Source: Smittium culicis
Taxonomy: Eukaryota; Kickxellomycota; Harpellomycetes; Harpellales; Legeriomycetaceae
NCBI GenBank assembly: GCA_001970855.1
Contig: LSSN01002126.1
Span: 1-31,800, forward strand
Reading direction: 5' to 3'
Length of the DNA stretch: 31,800 bases
Shown here: in pieces, positions 10,406 through 21,886 of the stretch
Layout of the letters: the number at the start of each line of letters is the position of its first letter
Position numbering within the stretch: position 1 is the stretch's first letter
Notes under the pieces: model-generated
Database searches by the model: none
Told to the model about the DNA's origin: nothing
The model's input: only the letters and a program-made list of their open reading frames with translations
Position numbers and translations under genes: made by a program

Positions 10406-13400
10406 AATCTATAATATATAATTTAAAGTAAATAACAACGTAACCTATTAACAGTTAAAAACGAAAGATCATTTTAGCTATTAAATAATATATTTTATAA
10501 ATAATAGCTATTCAAAGTTTTTCTTTGAATAAGTGTCTAATAGAATGTAACAATTGCATTTATTTTTAGTGTATTATCTATTGCATTTTTTGCTTATTTA
10601 ATTGGAAGCGCGGTATTATCGAATGAATTTCAAAAACTTTCTAGACATAATAGTTGATAAACCATTATTATTTATATTTAGCCAATAAAAGTTGAACTAC
10701 GATATGGTTAATTATTTTGCTGCTTAAATTTATACTCACTGTCAAAATTTGATAAATGCAGTTTCTTTTGACCCTTTTTCAATTAATGCTCTAAAAAAAT
10801 CAAATCTATCAATTCATTTATTTTTTTAATTAATTTTTTAATCGCTGATATTATAAAATATACAAATATTTTTTAATATCTCAGAATAGTATTATTATTA
10901 TCGAATTCAGCTGTCTAAATTCGGTAGATTCATAAAACGTCTATCTCCTGGGAAAGGGTTAAAAGGAATGGATTTTTATTTCAAGTGGTACTACTTGTTA
11001 TTTATGCATTTAATATATGGGAGATTCTGAACGAAGAGAGCACTTTGTTGCAGTTTAATGTTATTGGCCTGTATAAGCGCTTATTATAAGTATTATTGGC
11101 GGAGCAAAAAAGGCATTTTGATTTTTCCATTTATTCGTTTCAATATAAAATTTTTATTTGCTAAAAAGGTAAATTATTCTACTCATTGGCCGTTTATTTT
11201 TTATGCGATTTTATATACTGAAACTCTTTTCACTATAAAATGACCTCTTCATAAAGAAATGCCCATATTGCTCATTCTCGTGGTTACTATCCATACCATC
11301 TACCTATAAAATTAATACCCACTTTTACTATACTCGAGAATATTTTACTTGTAAGAATCAGTGATATAAATAAAAATTATAATTTTTTTTTCTGATACCA
11401 GTGGAAAATAGTAAATTGGAATGTTAAATATTTAGGAAAATAAACAAATAATCTTGATTTAATATAATTAAAAAACTTTTAATTCTACATTTATTCGTTT
11501 ATTCATATTATTTTCTTATATAAAACTCACTTCGATTTTTTTAGTTTTCACTGTAGTCACTGTTAATAAATATATTAAATTATAGCTTTTCTAATTCTAC
11601 ACAAGGGCGATTTATTTAAATCTCTTAAATATTATAAATATTAATCGTGTTGATTTAGAAATAATTATTTTATAAAATATATTGAATAGCAAAAAATCTA
11701 TAACAATTTTCATTAATAAATTAAAAAAAAACCGATATACTATATTTTTGAAATTTTTTTTACTGAATTATTATTTTTATTGTATATATTTTATATTTTA
11801 TAAATATTTTTTTGCTTACTTGATCGCTTACATTCAGCATTAAATAAAATATAATTCAATCTTCAAGTTAAATTTTATTTTTTTGATCATATATAATAAA
11901 ATTTCAAAATCCTCAAAATATAAAACAAAAAAATTGTACTTGTAGTTTAAAAAAAATAATGCATACAAAAATCAAAAATTTCTTGCAAACTGGACCTATT
12001 TTTTTTGAAAAATATTTATATATTGATATACAATATATGTGGAAGTGAAATAATTTGGATACTAAATTATTCAAATAAAGAATCACAAAGGAAACTACCT
12101 AATTTTATCCATCTTATTTTATTAGTCAATAATTGTCAAATGTAGAAAAAAAAATAATAAAAATATATAATTCATGAATTAACCTTAATTCACAAAGAGA
12201 TCCAAAAGAAAATAACGGTAATAATTAAATAATATCATCAAAAGCAGTAATAAAACGAATATCCATACTACAAAGAAATATTAAATCATCGAAAATATAG
12301 ATAATAATATGAATTTTATTCAGGTTGAAAATTAGAAGCTAACCACAAAAAACTCAAACCCAGCGATTAAAAATGCTAAGTGAGTGAAAAGAAAAAGAAA
12401 AATAAATAAATAAACAAATTTAACTATACAAAGAGGATTAAAAGAAAATTTAGACACCAAGGAAATGTAACAAAAAAAAAATAATAATAAAGACAGATAC
12501 AATTAAGTGAATATTCAATAGAAAATAAAAAACATATAAAAAAAGCGATAAACGGCAGATGAAGATAAAGATACCGGAAAAACTAAACAAAAAACTTTTT
12601 TTAAGAGTCAATTATTTTAAACGAAAAAAATAGTAAATAAAAATTTTTTCTATACGTATAGTATTGAATCAACTATTATTCACAAAAATTTATATTCTAA
12701 TCAGATTTTAAATTAATTTTTTTATTATTTTTACTTTGTTTTATACTTTTTATATACTAAAAATCTTATCATTCAAAATTTAATATAAAACAACAAAAAA
12801 ATAATACCAATTTTTAACCCTTTTCAACCAAGTCATTACAAACGAAACATCTAATTTTTCAGTAACTCAAACATCCTCAGAGGTACTTTTTAAATCTGCA
12901 GAGCCGATAGTTTTAAAGAAGAAAGGGCTGGCCGAATCTAAAAACCCTCCATATATATGAGTGGAAGTGATGAGAAAAATTTTAATCTCCCTTATCATTC
13001 AGACAGTTATTCATAAGAATAAATTCTTTGAAAGCAGGTTAATCAGTTCTATTTACCTATAAAAACTATCTGTAATTTTAATTTACAAATATAAAACTAC
13101 AAAGAATTTAAACAAAACTTGAAATCTATTACATAACAACATAGCACGAACTAGAAAGAAAATTTATTTACATACAACTATTAATATTTATCCACAATTA
13201 ATTTAAGATTTATAAGTCATTATTTAATATACTAATAAGAAATAAGAAAGAACACAAGTTTTTTTTAGCGAGGTAAAGTTATTTTATTAAATGCTCAAAT
13301 TTTGATTAGATTTCTAAAAATCACCAACTATATGGTCTAAATTTATCGATTTTTAGTGCACTAATAACATCAAATCAAAAATAAAATAAAAGAAAAATAA

Positions 13401-14745
13401 TCCAAGCTTTAATTTAAATGTTAAAAAGATTTGCCAAAATATATCCAAGCTAAACGACAACATTAAACATAAAAAATAAAAAATATCACAGATATTTTTT
13501 CCATATAAATATCCACACAGAGATTGTCTTGCTGAAGAGAGTCGAATTTTTTTAGAAAAATAATAATAATAAATTTTAAGAATATAAAAACTAAAACTTA
13601 AATCTTAATAAATTAACAAAAAAAAGGGTAATAATTAAATAAAATCTTTCTTTTATTTATGCTATATTTATACAAATCTAAAATTAAGCATCCTTAATCT
13701 GAGTTTTTTAAAAATTTTAAATTTAAAATTTACTAAATAAAAATTTAAAAAAAAAAGATAAAAAACAATAATTTTAATTTTAATTATATTAATTTTTTAA
13801 CGATTAATATATATATATATATATAAATCTATAAAATAAATATAAAATTAAATAATTGAATCTCATCAATCAAAATTTTGTCCAAATTATTTCTCTAGAA
13901 CAATATTAAGATTAGTTATTCTATCTCTGCACCTGAACTTGACTCTAGCGCTGAAAATCCGATTGTGAGAACTGAGGATTACGATAAACCTTAAAATATT
14001 TATTTATAAATGTGGATATTCTGTAAATTAGATCTTTTGTAATCTTATAGCTATAATCTTGATTATAAGTAATCATATTTATTTTTATTTCTGAAAATAA
14101 ATGTAATTATCACTAGAATTCTTTTTTTTTAAGTTTATCTATTGTGTTTAATTATATTTGAAATTCTATGGATTATTAATTTTACGAAAAATAATATAAA
14201 AATATTGCCTAATAATGCAATATATATTTTTTTTCGATTTTTAAAATAAACGTTACTAGTACTTATAATTCACTTAAAAAAAATCTTGATTAGTTTAATT
14301 TCAGCAAATTAAAGTAAAGGAGATAAACCAAGAAAAGTTGAGATGGATGTTACTTATGATATTATTTATTAAACTAATCTATAAAAATAAAACTAAAATA
14401 TAAAATAGATAATAATATAATAGAGGATATAAGACATTTTTTTCTGATATTGAATCAGAAAATTGGGAAACCACAAGATAATTTATACTTTTTGCATCAG
14501 TGATAAATTTTAAAAATCATAATAAAGGCTGAACAATAAAAAACTAAAGAATAACTAATAATCATAATTTAAAGTATAGCTTTGTCAAAAAATGTTGCAA
14601 AAGCTATGTATATGTACAGGAGTAAAATTCCTCACCATATCCTATTATCAATAGCTGATGATAAGGAGTTCACAAATTGCCAAGAGTAAATCCCAGAAAA
14701 TGAGACTGATTATGTGAAACAAATTTTATCTTAATATGTGTTAGT
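10406..14745. other. Very A+T-rich desert without visible genes
   Basis: About 4.3 kb dominated by A and T runs, dense in stops in all frames, including an (AT)n tract near 13807-13824. Slightly more complex patches occur at 10985-11240 (containing ATTGGC-type words) and 12815-12960. A MITE-like end GGGAAAGGGTTAA is at 10950-10962 and a TTAACCCTTTTC word at 12815. No gene, tRNA or rRNA was recognised. Confidence 0.6.
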
Positions 14746-14793
14746 GATTAATTAATTAATCCCTAATTAAGATAATTATCCATTAAACACACA
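14746..14793. repeat. Short dispersed repeat, copy 1
   Basis: The segment containing TTAATCCCTAATTAAG followed about 15 bases later by TTAAACACACAC matches a segment at 25843-25884 (TTAATCCCTAGTTAAG ... TTAACACACAC). The match extends over about 40 bp with a few differences. The element type is unknown; it could be the end of a transposon. Confidence 0.4.
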
Positions 14794-15066
14794 CTATCTA
14801 GTATAGATATATTATTATATTAAGCATTTATTATACTGTTTATGAGACCCCTTTCCTCTCTTAATAAATTAATAATACACATATAAAATATGAAAATAAC
14901 TATCAGTGGTTGAACTGGTGTTTTAGACCACTGTGCCTATATTCAGAGAAAAAGAATCTAGAAAATTATAATATTATTTTTAATAAAATGGTACTAGAAA
15001 TTAAAATTAATGGAAGAGGCAAAGTGTACAGATTTAAGGTTAATATACATAGTCCTAGGCCAAATA

Positions 15067-15309
15067 GACAGAATATAGTTCAAAAAAACAAGAAATGCAT
15101 ATGAAAAAGCTATAAATACTTTAATGTTGGCAGAACTGAACTTCCTTCTCGAAAAATTTATTGTTCGTGCAAATTTATTAGCAAAAAAAATAACCCAATT
15201 TATTAAAAAACAAAACAAAATACTCGCCCAAAATTATCACGCTTTAACAAACAAAAAAAGCCCTAGTTCAAATCTAATCCGTTTAATAAGAAAATCAGTA
15301 CCACTTTAG
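15067..15309 (+). pseudogene. Possible coding relic with a Leu-rich helix, perhaps retroelement gag
   Basis: A stop-free stretch of about 80 codons, after a TAG at about 15064, reads like protein (AYEKAINTLMLAELNFLLEK, then VRANLLAKKITQFIKKQ). That is unlike the surrounding A/T noise. It lies about 470 bp upstream of the DIRS-like relic and on the same strand, where a gag-like gene would be expected, but I cannot identify a family from the residues. It may equally be a chance frame. Confidence 0.25.
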
Positions 15310-15773
15310 TTCACAAGAAAACAACCAAAAAAAAAAACAAAATGCCAAAAAAAACATCTTAATTTACCTATTTAAATTTATTTTATAGATTATAATACTT
15401 TTTTTTGGGTTTATTGGCTTTGAATAAAAAACACTATAATTCAACAATTTAAAAAATTTTTATAACCAAAGTAAAGTGATAGGTTGTATTTTAAATGAAA
15501 AAACTACGGGAAATCAGTATCAATCTTATCCAATTTCGAAATTAAATTGCGACTGAAAGAAACTGCGTGAAATTAAGTTTTCATATAGTCAGAAAATACG
15601 GCCAAACTATAATATGAAAGGGAATTCGAGGGAAATTCTCACACGGAATTCTCAACATATTGTAGCTCCTGCGAAAGAATATAGTTAGATCCGAATAAAT
15701 TGTCACTATTAACGTATTTTTTATCATTCCCGATCTTCTTGGATTCATAGAATCGCTTATTTGCATAAAAATA
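15310..15773. other. Unassigned spacer upstream of the DIRS-like relic
   Basis: No reverse transcriptase motif is visible here although a DIRS element would carry its RT and the start of RNase H upstream of the recognisable relic. Some codon-like words occur after about 15620, so the relic may begin earlier than annotated. Confidence 0.4.
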
Positions 15774-17165
15774 ACACCAATTTTTAGCAGGTGGTTTTAT
15801 CGTTTGTAAAAGAGATATGGGAAGCACGAAGTAGATCTGTTCGCATCAGGGTCAATAACAAGATGCCGAAATATTATATCTACTGCCAGGACTGCTAAAT
15901 TATAGTAGAAATTGCTCTGAGACACAATTGGTCGTGTTTTAAGAATCATACTTTTGCTCGCTATGTAATCTGATTTCAGAGGTAGTCTAGAAGGCGATGT
16001 GAGAGCGGATAATTATTCAGTAATTACTCCTGAATGGATGCTATATATTTGGAATCCAGAAACTCAAGAACTATCTATTTCCTAGTCATATACTCTAAAA
16101 GCAACAGTGATATTCCCCGAACTGAAAAGCGGAAAGTCCCTGCTTAGTAAAAACAAGGGTTGAACTCTAATTTCTTTCATAATCAGCGAAGCTCCCTCAA
16201 AGAAAAAAGAAGTCTCAAACGCTGAAATCGAAATAATAATAAAAATTCAGCTATCGGCTAGAACATAAAATTACTTCCAAATCATGTAAAAGTACAAGTT
16301 CTGGAACAGAGCCTGATATAGGCACTCTGTGATATCAGCAGTGAGTGTAGTAAATTATATTACAGTGATATATACCATATCAAAACTGAGATTTTTTACG
16401 ATAAAAATGTATAAATAAGTTATCTTTCAATAGGAAAACATCTAGATGTCAGCTAGCGAAAACGGCTACATGTAAAATTAATATCAGCACAATATGAAAC
16501 TGTAAAAAAATATTATTAGACTTTCTATTGAGATAATACCGATCATAGAACACTTCAGAAAAATAGGCGATAACGAAAATCTATCTAATAAAACATATTA
16601 GTTATCAGTAGTATACGGTTTTTACGCGTGCGAGATATAAACCACATAAATGACGCGCATAACACCATAATTGATGCGAAAATAAACCTGATCATTTTGG
16701 AACTAAAGTAAATATTCAAGGTCCTTCATTAATTAGACCTTGATAAATCAGTTGCAACTCTGATAAAATACTATGCTCTGTCGAAGCGTATATGGTATAT
16801 AGATCAAGGACTGCAAAAGATTTATGCCTAACTCCAAATATTAACGACAACATAGTTATAGTTAATAGGCTATTCCGGTATATTAATGACTTTATAAAAG
16901 CCAAATCCAGTCAATAGCAAAACTAGAATTATACAAAATATTTCAAAAGTGATCACTTGGCCACTTAATACGCCTACCCTTAAATCTAGAGATATTGGCG
17001 CAACCATAGCGGTAAACGATAGAATTCCATCAGAATCAATAGTCACAAAAGATTCTATGTGAAATTACGAAATATTCAATAATTATTATCATTTGTTACG
17101 CACAGATCCAACAAAAATCACACTAAATAATTCTCTGAAGTCGATTAATATTAATCCGTTCAAAG
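15774..17165 (+). pseudogene. DIRS-like retrotransposon relic: RNase H end and tyrosine recombinase
   Basis: Seen, reading across several frameshifts and stops: RNase H C-terminal words at about 15780-15890 (FSRWFYRL, KRYGKHEVDLFAS, then in another frame VNNKMPKYYIYCQD), a following block ITPEWMLYIWNPETQELSIS at about 16019-16080, then recombinase words between about 16560 and 17160. The latter include GDNENLSNKT, an ARYKPHK region fitting the catalytic-Arg helix, EAYMVYRSRTAKDL, VNRLFRYINDF, RDIGATIAVNDRIPSESIV and NYEIFNNYYHLLRT. Known: RNase H followed by a tyrosine recombinase, with no DDE integrase, is the DIRS order; the final block carries the conserved K/H-x-R and Tyr regions of these recombinases. 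Odd: the RT is not detected, so the copy is deleted or decayed at its 5' side, and it is clearly inactive. Confidence 0.72.
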
Positions 17166-17966
17166 GTGTATAATCTAAAGTTAATTTAGTCTTTGACGAA
17201 TATTAAATATCAATATACTAATATTTGATTCATATTAAATCACAATCGCCCATTACCCACATATGTTATGCAATTGAAAAAGGTGATAAGGATGTCTAGA
17301 ATGTGTACCATAGCAATTAAAATTGAAAAAAATTTTTATTTTATTTTACTTGTAGTTTTCGATGATTTATTGATAAAGATGATAGCGCTTAATATGAATC
17401 TATAATTTTTATAATAATAGTTAATAGAATCCAAAGACTGAATTGAATTTAGATTTAAGTTAATATTTTTACATATAAACCACGAAGAGTATCCGCAATT
17501 GTGTCATTTAAGGATGGGCGGATAAGGATATAATTTTTGAAAAAAAGGGAGCAAATTTTGGGGGGTATAAAAAGATCACCTGTTTTTTCGTTAAGCTATG
17601 AAAATCGGTATTTTATTAGATATTTTTTGTTAAAAATTCCTCACTTTAAATTTCTAAAGTTATCTTTTATGAAATAATATTTTTATTTTTTAAATAGGGA
17701 TAAACCAAACCAAATTATCTATGATGCGAATACAAAAACATAACTATGAAACTGGGTAGTTTCGGGTTATTTTGTCCACGATATAATTATATTTATTTTA
17801 TATGAAAATAAGTATGTATTTTTTCAAAATTTTTCATAGTGGAGTGAAATAGTACATCATTTTTTATTTAATGATGCCCTCTTCACTTCATGGTTTTAAT
17901 TTAATTTAATTTTTTCTTTGAAATTTTATCTAATGATATCGTTATTTACATCCTTGACCTAATGCA
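17166..17966. other. A+T-rich spacer
   Basis: No coding character was recognised. It includes a G-rich patch (GGAGCAAATTTTGGGGGG near 17550) and poly(T) tracts. It separates the DIRS-like relic from a possible hAT element end at 17967. Confidence 0.5.
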
Positions 17967-18842
17967 CAGTGGGTATGGAGCTGCTAGAGCGGCGGAGGGG
18001 GGTCGGTTGAAAAATTATTTTTTTAATATTTTTTTAACTTTTTAAATATTTTTTGATAGTGTTTAGTATACTTTTAAATTATGTTTAATAAACTCTCTGA
18101 GACAAAAAAAAAACGTTATTTACATCTATTTTATATATTCCATTTAATTTTTTATTGATAAATATCTTGTTTTTAAATATAAGATTTATTATTTCACGCA
18201 TACAAAAAAGTTACAGACAGCACATTTGTCACGATTCAGTGTATATATTCTCAACTCTTTACTGGATAATAAGTAACATGAAGCAATCATAATATTAAAA
18301 TTAAAACCCCCTGCCGAATATGAATTTTGATTTTGATTGGTTATTTTAGAGACTGTAGGGTATTTTTTAGATATATTTACAATTCAATCAGACTTGAATA
18401 AAATAATTATGAAAGATGCCAGTATTTTATATGCTATCCAATTCATGTATCAATTGGAAAGGTGGAGAAAAAAACTGTAAAAGTTGAGTGTCTAATATTT
18501 TTACATTGATATATAATTTGTAAGGTATAAAGTTTCAGGCGTAAATTTTGTATGGCTTTTGGATTTTAATAAAAATTTACTAGATGAATCTAAATTCCTT
18601 CTGTTTGGATCTCGACCGCATCTTTATTAATAAAAACGCCCAAAAAATAATTGATGATACTTATTATTCTAAATTGGACTATTTCAAAAAGTTAATTCCA
18701 ATATTTGCTGAATTAACCATTCACAATTATTAGAAGATTGATGGTGAATTTGCAGCAAGCTATCTCAATATAATATTGATGGCTCATAGATTTAGAGCCA
18801 ATCTTGATATACAATTTATATTAATATTTGGGTCGACGTATT
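17967..18842 (+). pseudogene. Tentative hAT-family transposon relic
   Basis: Two protein-like blocks lie on the plus strand. The first, 18349-18476, reads VGYFLDIFTIQSDLNKIIMKD and ends QLERWRKKL. The second, 18584-18841, has one internal TAG at 18731 and reads NAQKIIDDTYYSKLDYFKKL, IPIFAELTIHN, then FAASYLNIILMAHRF. The second block resembles the central part of hAT transposases (I..D..y...l..l...l.Pi...l). CAGTGGGTATGGAGC at 17967-17981 fits the CAG-type inverted terminal repeat of hAT elements. I found no matching right end and no catalytic motif. A possible short intron, 18477-18538, could instead end the first block. The family call is inference. Confidence 0.4.
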
Positions 18843-19356
18843 AAATTTCATAAATTGAAATACGTATGTTTTTAAATAGAAAATAAAGGGCTTTAATTTA
18901 AAAAAATGGATGTGGGCTCTCGGCACAAAGCGCATAATTTTATGCACAGAGCACAATGTTAGAATTGGGGCAATTGTTGAGTGGATGGCATGTATATAGA
19001 ATAATGGATTAGAAACGTCAATGGTAGAACAGTTTTTGCAAGTGATCATAAAAAGAGAGCATGGGAGGACTGCATGAAGGCCCAAAATGTTATTAGTGCG
19101 AATAAAGCAGAAATTTGATGGCACCCAAACATGCAAGGGATAAGATTGGCGAATTATTAATGGTTTAGCGGACGAATGTGTTTTTACCATGTACAGGATA
19201 TGCATATTATGTATAAATTGTTCTGGTTGGAGGCTAGGGCATTTTCACATTTTAATAATAGAACTATATTTGTGGAATAACGAAGCAGCGATCACAAATA
19301 TAGTAGAGGCTGGGCAATTTATTAGCTTATTTTCATTTATTTTTGGCATTTTCTTT
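18843..19356. other. Unidentified less A+T-rich block, left part
   Basis: Base composition changes visibly from about 18900: more G and C, words such as GGCAATTG, GATTGGCG, TGGATGGCATG. All six frames contain stops or lack domain character. The words TGYAYYV and IVLVGG near 19190-19230 recall a piggyBac transposase core motif but are too weak to call. Confidence 0.4.
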
Positions 19357-19546
19357 ACCCCTATTCCAGCCCAACACTCTTAAAAATAGCGAATTTATTG
19401 ATTCGTTTATGATTTAAAGCAAATTAATTGTTTGCTGTTACTATACTATAAGCTAATAATTCTATGTTCCTCGGAGTTTTATATTTTTATTGAATCTAAT
19501 TTGCTACATTTGGTAGGTCAAAAACAGTTTACCGGCTGGGAAAGGG
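19357..19546. mobile_element. Diverged second copy of the TTAA MITE, inverted
   Basis: Seen: this segment aligns with the reverse complement of the MITE at 8612-8796. Shared words in order are CCCAACACTCTTAAAAA, ATTTATTGATTCGTTTAT, AATAATTCT, GTAGGTCAAAAACAG against GTGGGTCAAAAATAG, and a GGGAAAGGG-type end. The left end has decayed (TTTACCCCTATTCCAG in place of TTAACCCTTTCCCG) and the right flank reads ATAT in place of TTAA. It is clearly older or more mutated than the first copy. Confidence 0.65.
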
Positions 19547-21118
19547 ATATCGAGTTGGTCAAATATTTGTGCGAGACTTGGCAGCTGTTGGAAAAAGGCA
19601 GAGATAGCCAGCTAACACAAATAAAGGGGAAGCGATATAGGGAATATGGTTTGCTGGGTAACACGCCGCTATTTGTAATTCTTTTATTTTAAATCCGAAA
19701 TCTGATATGAGGATCAACGATTGGTATCAGGAACACACACCGATTTGTTATGGCAACCGGGCGAATTTGCCAATAGAAATATTGTGTCACACATAAGAGT
19801 TTTGCAGTTTGCTAAAATTCTAAAAAGTATTCCTAAAAACGGATATCTTTATTTTTATAGAAGCCTTTAGCTTAATTGATTTTTTTGGGGGGAAGTATTG
19901 GGTATTAGTGAATAGCGAAGAACACTTATTGGACGAATATTCAAATACAGGTTGACTCAGCAATGGGTGCATGTGACCACAGTATCGGCCTATCAGACGA
20001 GTTTATTCAAATGGAATGTACTTAGAATCAGTATGCATAAACTGTCCAAGGGCTATTGAAGAGGAAAAAAAACCAGCAATGTGATGTTCAGGAAGCTTTC
20101 CTGGCATTGTTATAAAAAAGGGGCTGTACACTGTGATGATTTATGCGCAGTTGGTGTGTTAATTGTTAGTAATCAGCTGTTGGTCGTGAAAGACAGGGGA
20201 AGAGCCAGTGCCGATTATATAATTTCCAGACAGAATGAGGCATACCTGTGGACTGAACTGCTATAGTAGATGTTTTTTCCAGAATCAAAAGAGTGCCTTA
20301 ACCAGAGCTTGGTCAGTAGGGATGAGACCTAATCAGCTATTGGGGAAAGATCATAAGTCAAGTATTAATAAGCATTTAATTGCACACTATTAGTCAGCAG
20401 TTTAAAAAAAAAAAACCGCAAATACGCAGCCTTACTTATTTTCGAGCTTTGGGCAATTATGATCAGCCATTGGCCATTAAATTAGCCGCATCAACTCCTT
20501 AATAAGCAAATAAATAATAGCAAATTGGCTGGCTGGAGGGACAGTCGAAGCTATTATGTTGGTAGTCAAATGCCCAGCGCATGCCTAGAAATAATTGTCA
20601 ACACCAGGCAGTGTTTATTTCAGATAGAACAAACATGGCCAAACATTATACTTTACAGGCCAATAGATATTGACCTTGTGTAATTGGCAGCGATAGCGTA
20701 TCTAGGCAGTGGCCATTGGGTATAGGCAGACCGACAGGTATGATTTAAAACAGAGTGTTAGTGGACTAGGATTTTTTGTAGTATTTTCATCCAATAACTG
20801 TATGAATAAATAAAATTTAGTGGCAATGATAGAGCTTGGAAATCAGCGTGAAGTGTGAAATTAAGTAATTCCAGACTCATTGGATGGCCACTTGTAAAGA
20901 TAAAATAAGACATATTAAGTGTAGTCCAATGGAGAATTACGCTTTGAGGAAGGAAAGGCATGTGAAGTGATGCTCAATGGCTCAGAAAAATCGAAACATA
21001 TTATTAACGCCGCTAATAATGTTGGCTACAGCTAATTATCAGCGATAGCTGAACCACTAATAATTTTGTATCGATACTCCCATCCAGTAGCAGTTCAGGC
21101 TCTTTAAATAGTGGAAAG
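19547..21118. other. Unidentified less A+T-rich block, right part
   Basis: Continues the compositional block seen before the MITE. Words such as ATTGGC/GCCAAT and CAGCGATAG recur (for example at about 20690 and 21043). Short open frames exist, such as one at 20081-20266 containing VGVLIVSNQLLVVKDRGR, but I recognise no family and none is supported by splice sites. Probably decayed repetitive DNA. Confidence 0.4.
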
Positions 21119-21304
21119 CAAATATTGTTAGGGTGTCAAACACTGAAGAATCTTTGGATGTCAATGACAGATTAAATAGCAAATGCTGTTTGGGCGCCAA
21201 ACAGATAATGTGTTTGGATGTTGGTTGGAAGAGAGCTGAGAGTAAAATGCAGTTTGGGAGTCGAAAGCAGGGTGAAGAGAGCAAATGCTGCTGGAGACGA
21301 GATT
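21119..21304. repeat. Imperfect tandem repeats, unit about 60 bp
   Basis: Units begin GCAAATATTGTTAGGGTG at 21119 and GCAAATGCTGTTTGGGCG at 21179. A related shortened unit starts at 21242 (GTAAAATGCAGTTTGGGA) and another partial unit at 21281 (GCAAATGCTGCTGGAG). The first two also share CAAACA and TTTGGATGT. The spacings are 60, 63 and 39 bp. A decayed minisatellite or part of a transposon. Confidence 0.55.
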
Positions 21305-21371
21305 TTAGATTAAGAAAAGCGTCCATTTGGAGGCTAAAATTAAATACTCAATTTCTCATAATGCTTCGGTA

Positions 21372-21886
21372 ACGTTCTTTATTCCCTCAAACACATTCCT
21401 CTCTTTTCCACTCTTTGTTTTTTATTTTTTTACTGCCAAATTCAAGGCCATACATTTACTCTCCACTGTAGCAAATTAATTCCCTTTTTATTTTTTTTTA
21501 GCTGCCATAACCTAATTCACTTTTCTTACTTTTCTCTTTATAAGCAGTAAACTATTACTTAAGCCTCTCTTTTCTCCCAACACCCCTTTTTTCTTTATTA
21601 ATAAGCTTTTATTTAGTCCCACTCTCTCCCCCCCCTTCTCCTTTCTTTTAATACTTTACTATTAATCCTCCTTTCTTTTCTTCATCTCTTCCTTCTCCAC
21701 TTCCCCTCTTTCCCATTTTTCAGTATTAATATACTGTTTCTCTTGTACTCTTCCACTCCTATTCAACTTTAGAACCACTTGGACTTATTTTATTACTGTT
21801 AATATTATAAACAACTCTCTTTTCTATCCACTCTCTTTATCTTTACTCTATCCCTCCATTCTATTAATCTTTGACTCGTTTACAAG
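21372..21886 (+). promoter_or_regulatory. Pyrimidine-rich promoter and 5' region of the A20/AN1 gene
   Basis: From about 21370 to the ATG at 21887 the plus strand is strikingly rich in C and T (CCACTCTCTCCCCCCCC, TTCTTCATCTCTTCC). The change from the preceding block is abrupt. CT-rich tracts immediately upstream of the start are common in well-expressed fungal genes. No definite TATA box was assigned. Confidence 0.55.

Noticed and set aside
15581..15827. Two overlapping minus-strand frames of about 61 codons
   Set aside because: They lie opposite the start of the DIRS-like relic and have no independent support.
18816..19205. 129-codon minus-strand open frame
   Set aside because: Composition is Phe/Ile/His-rich without domain character, and it overlaps the end of the hAT-like relic on the opposite strand; probably chance.
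19189..19240. piggyBac transposase core motif (TGYAYYV ... IVLVGG)
   Set aside because: Only a few matching residues with a stop between them, and no supporting DES or C-terminal motifs; too weak even though a MITE is adjacent.
19432..19692. 86-codon plus-strand open frame
   Set aside because: Its first half lies inside the diverged MITE copy, and the rest shows no family or splice support.
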